A stretch of DNA of 64,000 nt from Clusia tigrina (taxonomy: Eukaryota > Arthropoda > Insecta > Diptera > Clusiidae), in contig OV050030.1 in assembly GCA_920105625.2 (NCBI GenBank), forward strand, positions 149,183,488 through 149,247,487. The letters run 5' to 3'. Numbering within the stretch: the first letter of the stretch is position 1; the number at the start of each line of letters is the position of its first letter. Positions 56,780 to 64,000 of the stretch are shown piece by piece. Under the pieces are notes generated by a model, which saw nothing but the letters and a program-made list of their open reading frames with translations, made no database searches and was not told the origin of the DNA. The position numbers were made by a program, and so were the translations under genes.

Positions 56780-57700
56780 CAATACCTTTCAGAGCTTGGA
56801 GGAGTTTATTGACCATTTTCGCAGTTCCATGCGTGCAGATTCAAAAGCGGCTTTTAATTGATCTCGTTTTGCAACTGCGTTTTGGTTTGTATTACAACCT
56901 GTCTGGACATCATCTACATACATTTCATTTTTGAGGTTTGTTTCTGCAAGCGGAAAATTTCCCTTTTCATCTTCCTTGATTTAATAATTCTCCACTGGCG
57001 GAAAAAGGGGGGGCAGTACCGAAATTTACGGTTGTGCAAGTAATGAAAAGGGCATCAAGGGCATTTGTTTTAAACTGCCAAGGGTTTGAGTATGTCGATC
57101 CCAATTGGTTGCTGAATGGTGGTTATTTTGCAGAAGTTCTTACACCAATGCTGTTCGTCTGTCAATAATCGATCCTAATTGATGTTTTAGGAATCCAGGA
57201 ATTGTTGTAGAAGGTTTTCAAAGTTTTCACATAATGATAATTTGTAAGAGGTGGATATTTATTTGCCCAACCCAAATTGATACCCATTACACAGGTGGTT
57301 TTGGTTGCCCCATTATAATTTCAGGTAGTAAAATGGAAGACAACATGTCAACCCTTAGAATCATATCAATTCTCTTAGGTTGATTCTAAGTAGGATCTGC
57401 TAAAGGCAAGTCGTGAATATAAGTCGACTAAGTAATCCTGCCGTGAATGTTTTCAGTATATAATCTATCTCTATTGAGATCGACCAAGCGAGCGTATGAT
57501 GCAGTTTACTACGCCTTAAGATTTATTTCTTACCGTTACGCCTACGCTACAAATTTCTGAAAAACTGAATTTGCGTTTCATATACAACAGTTGAACAACG
57601 TGTTCGGAAACAAGTGTGCTTCGGATCCTGCATCGATGAGATTGTTTGCATGAATATCTTCTACTGTATCTGCATTGCCGAGAAGATATCAATGATTCAA
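56780..57700 (-). pseudogene. BEL 3 protease and reverse transcriptase palm
   Basis: Read leftward: ANNLIDAGSEAHLFPN (57660-57600; active site D-A-G-S in place of D-x-G-S), LADPT and RIDMILRVDMLSSILLPEII (matching I-D-L-I-L-G-A-D-x-x), MGQPKPPV, then ENFENLLQQF, LTDEQHWCKNFCKITTI (L-T-D-E-E/x-C-E-x-x-F) and ETNLKNEMYVDDVQTGCNTN with QNAVAKRDQLKAAFESARME and LRKWSINSSKL. The YVDD catalytic pair is intact, unlike the two duplicated BEL copies. RT fingers are lost between 57060 and 57000. Confidence 0.78.
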
Positions 57701-58720
57701 TTGTAGGATACGTCACACATTGACTATGATGCGTAAAAACCGAAGTAGGTGCAGAGAATGTGTTAATCGCTGTAGCGGCCTCTGCTGAGGTGGATGGTTG
57801 TTCTAAGTGTGATATTACTAGTTTTGCATGAATGGTAGGAGTCGATGACTGTGAGTATGTGGTCGCTCTGTTTATGCTGTTTAAGTTAGAAGGAAAATGT
57901 ATGATGCTGCTCACATCGACGAAAATTTCTGGTACTAGTACACCGAGAAGCTGTATGGGTTTTACTGTAGCCTTATCAACTATGTCTTTCCTTTAAAAAC
58001 AGTCTTCGAAACAAAGTTTGGACAATGTCGTAAAATCTGTTTGCTACCACAAGGCACACAAGAATCGAGTTTGTTCTCCTTTAAATGCGTTATCGTACCT
58101 TTCGCTCGAATCGTTTGGCGAAATTGTCATTACATTAGGAAGATTTTGAATTTAAATCTCGGGATCTCGTAGATATACCAAACAATTTTAATTGATTCGT
58201 AGATAGTAAAGATCCAAACATGTAGGAATGATTCTAAGTCACCATATGTGGATCATCGGTTTTGTTGCCAAAATGTCGCTCGCAGGCTTCTAAGATTTCT
58301 TTGGGCAGTTTTATTCTCAAACATTGGGCTAATATGAATATGCTACCGTTTAAATTCACCGAGCATGGATTTGTTCTGCATTGATAAACTATTCAAGGAA
58401 TTCGTGTGATGGGAGAGCAAAATACGTGATTTATGGTAGCGTTACCAGGCGTTCTTATAATCTGCTTCGGTGAAGAGGATTTCTTGAATATCAATATCCC
58501 GACTAGGAGGCAGTGAGTAGATACTTTTTAATCGAAGTAAGATCAAGATTGAGATGTATGAGTTGGCTGAACCAATCATAAGTAGGAACAAACAACTGTG
58601 GACATGGAATTAGCGGAACCGGACGAGTAACTCCCGGTTATACTCTAACAGTTGATGCAGGGGGAATCGTTTTTTTCCGGTGGGTGCATTTCTAAAAATT
58701 TTGTTTGCTTCGAAAATTTT
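57700..58720 (-). pseudogene. BEL 3 gag
   Basis: Weakly readable: LPSHEFLE, then CVPCGSKQILRHCPNF (58050-58000; first zinc knuckle C-x-x-C-x5-H-x-x-x-x-C-type with one change) and a Ser/Thr-rich spacer (57914-57700, TYSQSSTPTIHAKLV). The order gag-protease supports the call. Many stops; boundaries approximate. Confidence 0.5.
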
Positions 58721-58872
58721 TTTTTTATATATTCATGGTACATCGGGCTCTGTCATATTTACTCAAACATTGATTGTTGGCTCAGTTCTGGTCAGTATGT
58801 GCAGCCTTGCAATATGTTGTTGTAGGATGCCGTGATCGTGTGTGTTGTCCAAGACGCTGTATGTCTACCAGC

Positions 58873-59046
58873 AATGGTGATTGTAGATTGTTATAAATGC
58901 ATTCAACTCATACCAGAAATGTTGATTGGCGAGACGCAACTACGTACGATGTCAAATAGGAATGTTGATTGTAGAGAAGCATATACAAACGATCTCAACT
59001 AGTAATGTTGATTGTAGATTGAAACATCAAGACATGGTTGCGATGA
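58873..59046. repeat. Minisatellite, 43-45 bp, four imperfect units
   Basis: Units begin AATGGTGATTGTAG (58873), AATGTTGATTGGCGAG (58918), AATGTTGATTGTAGAG (58961) and AATGTTGATTGTAGATTG (59004), spaced 45, 43 and 43 bases. Core AATGTTGATTGTAGA is well kept. It lies upstream of the minus-strand BEL and may belong to its LTR or leader. Confidence 0.8.
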
Positions 59047-59049
59047 GAG

Positions 59050-59753
59050 GCCAAAAATGATCAGAGAGCGAAAACGTTGAATAGAAATTTAAATGCACAG
59101 GTGTTTAATGGAGGAATCATGAGTGTTTTCAATTTTTGTTCATACTGTTCTTCTTAAGTAGGTATATATGTAATCAAAATTGTGTGCACGAGAAAATCAA
59201 GCAGCAGGTTATGAAGACACAATAATTGGTGAAAATATATGCGTATAATACGTAATAATACAATCAAATAGCACTTTGCAGAAACTGTTGAAAGGTCAAG
59301 TTGAATTTTATATCTATTTGAATTTTATTTATTGCACCTCAATATAGTATCTATGATTAGGTATGATTATATTCAATTTCGAATTTTATAGGTCCGCTTT
59401 CATGTGTTTATGCTCCCCCATTGGCCAGCACAAATTATAGTTGATTTCGTAATATTTCTTATCGATAAATTATAGTTGGGTTTTGCTAATTTTTAAATCA
59501 CAACTCATAGGCTCCACTTGACGAAGTGACCTGTGATAGGATGAAAAATTTATAGATTAGCTGAGAGGTCCATTAGTCCTTATAGGGCTTACGTCGCACG
59601 AGCTGGCGGCATGATATCAATTCGTTTTTATAGCGTATAGTATGCTTTTGCTGTCTTTCCAACGTACTTCGACTGAATCGTAATAGAGCACCAATAGTTC
59701 GATATATGTTAAATTAATTTCTTTCGTTGCTGTAAATTTATATTTTAAGTATG
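59050..59753. other. No gene recognised
   Basis: AT-rich DNA between the minisatellite and the mariner; no coding or repeat features that I can support. Confidence 0.4.
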
Positions 59754-59755
59754 TA

Positions 59756-59781
59756 CGAGGGCGGATTGATATTGAAGCTAC
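59756..59781 (+). repeat. Mariner left terminal inverted repeat
   Basis: Exact reverse complement of 61017-61042; preceded by TA. Confidence 0.97.
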
Positions 59782-59931
59782 CTAGCGCTAGACGGCAGCA
59801 CAAACACAAAAACTTTTTTTTTTAGAAATTGCGATCTGTCAAACGTCAGCTGTTAAAATTTCACCAAAATTCATCGATTAGTTTATTTGTTGTAGTCGTT
59901 TGAAGTAAGCAACTTTTATGTTTCTTGAAAA

Positions 59932-60978
59932 ATGGAAAAAAGCGAATTTCGTGCCGTGGTTAAACACTATTATTTGAAAGGGAAAACGGCGAAAGAGACA
60001 AAAGAAAAGCTCGATAAATATTACGGTGAGTCTGCTCCGGCAGATTACATGGTAATATATTGGATTGCTGAATTTAAACGCGGTCGAACAAGCACTGCAA
60101 CAATACCATCAACAGAAAGGCCAAAAGAGGTGGTTACTGAAGAAAATATCAAGAAAATCCTCGATATCGTTATGAATGATCGCCGAGTCAAGTTGCGTGA
60201 GATTGTTGAAAAGGTAAACATATCAAATGAACGTGTGTTCAACATTTTGCATGAACATTTGCATATGAAAATGCTATCGGCAAGATGGGTGCCGCGTTTG
60301 CCAGTGTCGAACAAAAACGAGTTCGACAGATCACTTCACAGCGGTGTTTGGACATGATAAAGCATAATCCTGTTGATTTTTGGCGTCGATTAATAACTGT
60401 TGATGAAACGTGGGTCCCCCACTACACACCTGAAACCAAAAATCAATCGAAACAATGGGTGGAAGCTGGTGGAAGTGCTCCGAAGAAGGCGAAGGCAGTG
60501 AAATCGGCTGGCAAGGTTATGGCCACTGTATTTTGGGATGCACACGGAATATTGCTCATCGATTATCTTGAAAAAGGATCCACAATCACAGGAAAGTTTT
60601 ATCGTGCATTATTGGATCAATTGATTGATGCAATCAAGCAAAATGACCACATTTAAAGAAGAAAAAATGCTCTTTCTTCAAGACAACGCACCGGTTCACA
60701 CAGCATTAGATACGATGCTAAAATTACGTGAAATACACTTCGAATTGGTTAATCATCCACCTTATAGTCCAGATTTAGCTCCTAGTGACTTTTTCCTGTT
60801 TCCAAACTTGAATAAATGGCTCGCAGGAAAAAGATTCATCTCAAACGAAGAAGTGATTACCGAAACTAACGCGTATTTTGAGGGGTTCCCGAAATCGTAT
60901 TATTCAGATGGTATAAAAAAGTTGGAATATCGTCTTACTAAGTGTGTCGAAGTAAAAGGAGACTATGTTGAGAAATAA
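59932..60978 (+). pseudogene. Mariner transposase, two frameshifts
   Basis: Starts MEKSEFRAVVKHYYLKGKT, with an N-terminal paired helix-turn-helix region (YWIAEFKRGRTST; DDR-like NDRRVKLREIVEKVNISNER) and the WVPRLP linker. A frameshift near 60300 leads to VEQKRVRQITSQRCLDMIKH, DFWRRLITVDETWVPHYTPE (first D) and KVMATVFWDAHGILLIDYLE. A second near 60640 leads to MLFLQDNAPVHTALDTML (second D) and YSPDLAPSDFFLFPNL (third D, in A-P-S-D), 34 residues on (DD34D). All three catalytic aspartates are kept; the end VKGDYVEK is typical. Length about 345 residues if read through, as usual for mariner. Confidence 0.95.
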
Positions 60979-61016
60979 ATGGTTTTTGAAAAAAAACAAG
61001 TTTTTTTCCTACTTAA

Positions 61017-61042
61017 GTAGCTTCAATATCAATCCGCCCTCG
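61017..61042 (-). repeat. Mariner right terminal inverted repeat
   Basis: Exact reverse complement of 59756-59781; followed by TA. Confidence 0.97.
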
Positions 61043-61044
61043 TA

Positions 61045-62049
61045 TATGTAAGAAAAAACGAACGCGCTTGCGAACGAACTGCGATTTTTCTAAGTCTATA
61101 TAAGTTAAGAATTAATTGCTATTTAATTTATGTACATACTCGTATATAGTTAAAAACGAAAATAAACGCAAATCAGAAACGGTGAATGCAAAAGTTTCTT
61201 AATAGTTTTTAATAGTTTTTTTCCATCATAAATAAATTACTTTAAACTAAATTTAATTACACATTTGTGCTAGTAGAGGTATTTTAGAATACACTGGATG
61301 AGCGTATTGCTTTTTTCTACACATCTTGAACACAGCGTCTGCGCTTCCTAAGTATGTCAGAGGCAGCTTCAAAGCCAGCACTGTTCAAAGCCAAATATAC
61401 GAAGTCTCCGCATCATATAATGCAAGTGGATTAATCCATGCTTAGCCCTAAGTCCCCCGACATATTTGTTGATTTATCAAGTGGCTCCAAAGCCGATGCG
61501 ATCTGCATAAATGCAAATTAACTTGGAAAGAAAACTTGAAGAGCCCCTGCACAATCTAATATGAAAATGGAACAAATAGATCCTTAATACAAACTAAAAC
61601 CAAAAATGCAACAAACACTGGTAAAAAACCAATCACTCGAACAACAACAACGAAAATTAATAACGCTGTCTTATCTAATTTTATAAATAGCCCAGTTGGA
61701 AAAAAATGAGAACTTCCCGTAGGAGAAACATCCACAGCACATGTAATAACGAGTATATAAGTCTGAAGTCAGGTTAGATCGACTTCGAAATACTCTTTAC
61801 CTTTCCCTGTGCGTGCGAGATCAACAATGGGGATGTTTTCTTTATAATTCATCATTAAGATCATATCTATGGTAATTTTCGGTACGGGACCTTGAATTGA
61901 TTATATTAGATGCCTTTATTTGATCGATCCCATATCTTGTGTATGGCTTTGTAGGATCAATATAAAAATTTGCTGAAAGATATTGTATAGGTAGTAAGCT
62001 ATTAAAATATGTCAATTGTGGGGGTTGCTGTAAAAATAACACGCCCATT
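61045..62049. other. No gene recognised
   Basis: AT-rich, with a promoter-like CTATATAAG near 61100 and AATAAA near 61160 that could be a decayed LTR; no partner in the window. Short frames match nothing. Confidence 0.35.
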
Positions 62050-62455
62050 TTTTGTTTGGTGAAATTTCGTTGATAAACATTTTATAGGAACCTACTAATG
62101 TATTTTGGTTAATTGTGGGCGTGGCAGTAATAAAAATGTACGCATATTGGGAATGCATGCTAGTATAGACCTAATATTTATACTGCTACTAATTATCATA
62201 TTCCTATATAAAAATATGTTAAAAGCGCGTGTGGCTGGAAAAATAACCCTCCCAATTTTTGAGTGGTGTTTATTGTTAGTACCCGCAACCTTGCTATGAA
62301 ACTTCGTTGAAAAATCTTTAATTGGAACATAGTAAAAATTGTTGGTTAAATATGGGCGTGGGAGAAGTGTTATGATCCCCATAGTTTGCATCTGATAAGG
62401 AATTGAATAGAGCGGACGTGTCTCATTTGCTCCGTTTTCAGAAATAAATTTTAGG
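62050..62455. repeat. Dispersed repeat, copy 2, with ~237-bp internal tandem
   Basis: Inverted match to 55100-55245 over 62050-62180. The motif GGTTAATTGTGGGCGTGG (62107) recurs as GGTTAAATATGGGCGTGG (about 62344), and the upstream GAAATTTCGTTGATAAACAT as GAAACTTCGTTGAAAAATC, giving two diverged tandem units. Non-coding; family unknown. Confidence 0.65.
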
Positions 62456-62639
62456 TGTCTCAAATATAATAATAGCAGCGTTTATTAAGGAAAGTGATGC
62501 GTGTGTGAAGTGCTTCGATATCCTGTGGTTCATTAATGGCCACGGCGTATTGAGGGACATAAATACTATCGTTTTTTCAATATTTTTTTTTAAATGTATA
62601 AATAATTGCAATTAATTTATATAAATTTTTTTTTAATTC

Positions 62640-64000
62640 AACATGGATTTATTTATTGCATCTTTTCAATCGAAACCAACAATAATTTTACAAACAATAA
62701 GCTTACAACTAATAAATAAATTGATGCTCCGCGCCAGTGCTTAGAGCAATTTTAGTTCACGTATTATGTAAATTGTGTAGAAAAAATAAAAATAAAAATA
62801 TAAATCTAAAGGAACTCTATTTTTAAAAAAGTGGCCTTTTAAGACGAGATGAGTTGCACGAGATGAGATGCAGTTTTGATTTTCGGTTGGTAAGCCAATA
62901 CAAGGAAATTGCCTTGAGTTTCATTTGCATTTTCTTGGCTTCTATATGTTTTTTCCAGGTAAGCCGTCGGTCGAAATGCACTGCTAAGTATTTAACCTCT
63001 GTTGCTTGCGGGATTACAATGCCATTTAAAGAGACTGCCGGACATGAACTGGGCTTAAGAGTAAATGTCACATGTACACTTTTTTGCTCATTTACATTGA
63101 TGCGCCAATCTGCTAGCATTCTCTATATTTAACCCTAAATTTGCGATTTGTTAAATATGACTCCAGAAGCTTATGCGAACTTTTTGGCAAAAGTTTTTTA
63201 ATTTTATATATGAGTCCTTCGTGCCAGACTTTGTCAAAGGCATGGGCGACGTCTAGGAATATTCCGAAGCACTACATCCTTTGTTCAAATGCTCGCCTTA
63301 TTTCAGAGGCAATACGGTGCACCTGGTCAATAGTTCCATTGCCGGAAACCATTCCATGTTTGCGGAAACCAAATTGGTGCTGAGGAATGATTAAATCGAG
63401 CTTTGGTGCTAATTTTTCCAGCAATAAGCGTGCGAGCGTTTTAGAGAGCGTTGGCAGGAGACTTATGGGCCGATAGGAAGATACCTGAGTAGGGTTTTTT
63501 CCGGATTTAGGAATCATTATTATTTCCGATGTTTTCCATGTTGTAGGGAAGTAGCCCAGACGTATTGCGTTAAAAATATGTGTGAGATGTATCAGAGCTA
63601 TTTGCGGCAATTCACTTACCATTTTATTGGTAATTAAGTCACAACCAGGTGCCTTTTTTGGGTTTAGACTCGTTGTACATGGGCGTATAACTTCCTTTGG
63701 TTTGAAATGAATTGGTACTGCTGACTTCGTAATTGAAAAATTCAGTATGCTAGTGTTGTTGCAGATCGGCTGGTTAGGTTGAAATACTGACCTCAGATGT
63801 ACTGCAAAGAAGTTGCCTTTTTCTTCTTCTGTTTTTGCCCAAGTTCCATCGCTTTGTCTTAGAGGCGATTCACTATCCTTCGGTGTTTTAACCATTCTTG
63901 TCGCTCTCCAGAGTGAGTAATTGGTGACTTTGAGTGAAACCAAATCTTCAAGGTACTTATTAAGGTTTTCTTCCTTTTCCTCCCGTAGAGTGTTTTTGAG
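62640..64000 (-). mobile_element. Jockey LINE 3, runs off the right edge
   Basis: Minus-strand Jockey LINE; only the RT part and 3' UTR are in the window. Its 3' end is a T-rich run (A tail in sense) at about 62625-62636, followed by TTATTTATTGCATCTT shared with Jockey 1 (19023). Its 5' part lies beyond 64000. Confidence 0.85.
62823..63990 (-). pseudogene. Jockey 3 reverse transcriptase, palm deleted
   Basis: Frame 63943-63272: VTNYSLWRATRMVKTPKDS, SLNPKKAPGCDLITNKMVSE, SEIIMIPKSGKNPTQVSSYR, ISLLPTLSKTLARLLLEKL, HQFGFRKHG and VHRIASEIRRAFEQRM. A frame change leads to DVAHAFDKVWHEGL (motif A, about 63260-63210). The sequence then jumps at about 63130 to LADWRINVNEQKSVHVTF, VKYLAVHFDRRLTWKKHIEA and LTNRKSKLHL, ending SRLKRPLF. 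The motif B and FADD block (kept in Jockey 1 and 2) is deleted, as is the later thumb segment. Inactive. Confidence 0.87.

Larger units (their letters stand above)
56640..58720 (-). mobile_element. BEL/Pao retrotransposon 3, degenerate
   Basis: A different BEL lineage on the minus strand: gag (58720-57520), protease (57680-57300), connection (57260-57060) and RT palm (57000-56800). No LTR is identified; a tandem minisatellite lies just upstream at 58873. Frame breaks everywhere. It may extend further left than 56640 in decayed form. Confidence 0.72.
59756..61042 (+). mobile_element. Mariner transposon, irritans-type, 1287 bp
   Basis: Perfect 26-bp terminal inverted repeats (59756-59781 and 61017-61042, starting CGAGGGCGGATTGATATTG), flanked by a TA target duplication (59754-59755, 61043-61044). 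One transposase gene, frameshifted, lies between. Size, TIR length and TA target are standard for mariner. The intact termini mean it could still be moved by an active transposase supplied in trans. Confidence 0.97.

Overview
This is eukaryotic, almost certainly insect (dipteran) repeat-rich DNA. I find no intact host gene and no complete coding sequence of any kind. It is a transposon graveyard: broken LTR retrotransposons (BEL/Pao, Copia, Ty3/mdg4-Gypsy), broken LINEs (Jockey, LOA-like, R1-like, RTE-like, CR1/Jockey-like), one irritans-type mariner, a tRNA-derived sequence, (AT)n arrays and several duplications. Family mix, AT-richness and LINE types fit a higher fly, perhaps a tephritid; the species is inference.

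Layout. 1-7233 is a direct near-identical duplicate of 42823-49381. It holds an RTE-like LINE tail (+), LOA-type LINE fragments (-) and a BEL element (+) that landed inside the LOA element. The split LOA element continues at 7095-8760 (-). Next come a Copia element (-, 8870-11990), a Gypsy element (+, 12001-16361, 3' LTR retained), a second unrelated Gypsy (-, 16362-18545), a tRNA-like sequence (18797-18876) and a Jockey element (-, 19005-28960). The Jockey is interrupted by an almost complete 5.5-kb LOA-type LINE (21385-26890) flanked by a perfect 13-bp target duplication.

29100-33900 holds a CR1/Jockey-like RT relic (+), a Gypsy integrase relic (+), three (AT)n arrays, a tandem duplication of about 0.75 kb and an unidentified coding relic. 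A second Jockey (-, 34050-38450) is followed by an LTR (38743-39130) of the 12-16 kb Gypsy family. 40590-41460 is another LINE RT relic (-), and 41520-44210 is the RTE-like LINE with its endonuclease.

After the second duplicate come R1-like fragments in both orientations with a 250-bp inverted duplication (50300-55013), an endonuclease relic (+, 55470-55810), a BEL element retaining its YVDD box (-, 56640-58720), a 43-45 bp minisatellite, a frameshifted mariner with perfect 26-bp TIRs (59756-61042) and a third Jockey running off the right edge.

The genes do not form a pathway: each element carried its own replication enzymes, all now broken. I found no convincing undescribed functional system. 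The best leads are a hairpin before the Gypsy polypurine tract that keeps pairing between two diverged copies through a compensatory change, the unidentified coding relic at 33076-33780, the R1 inverted structure, and the long duplication.
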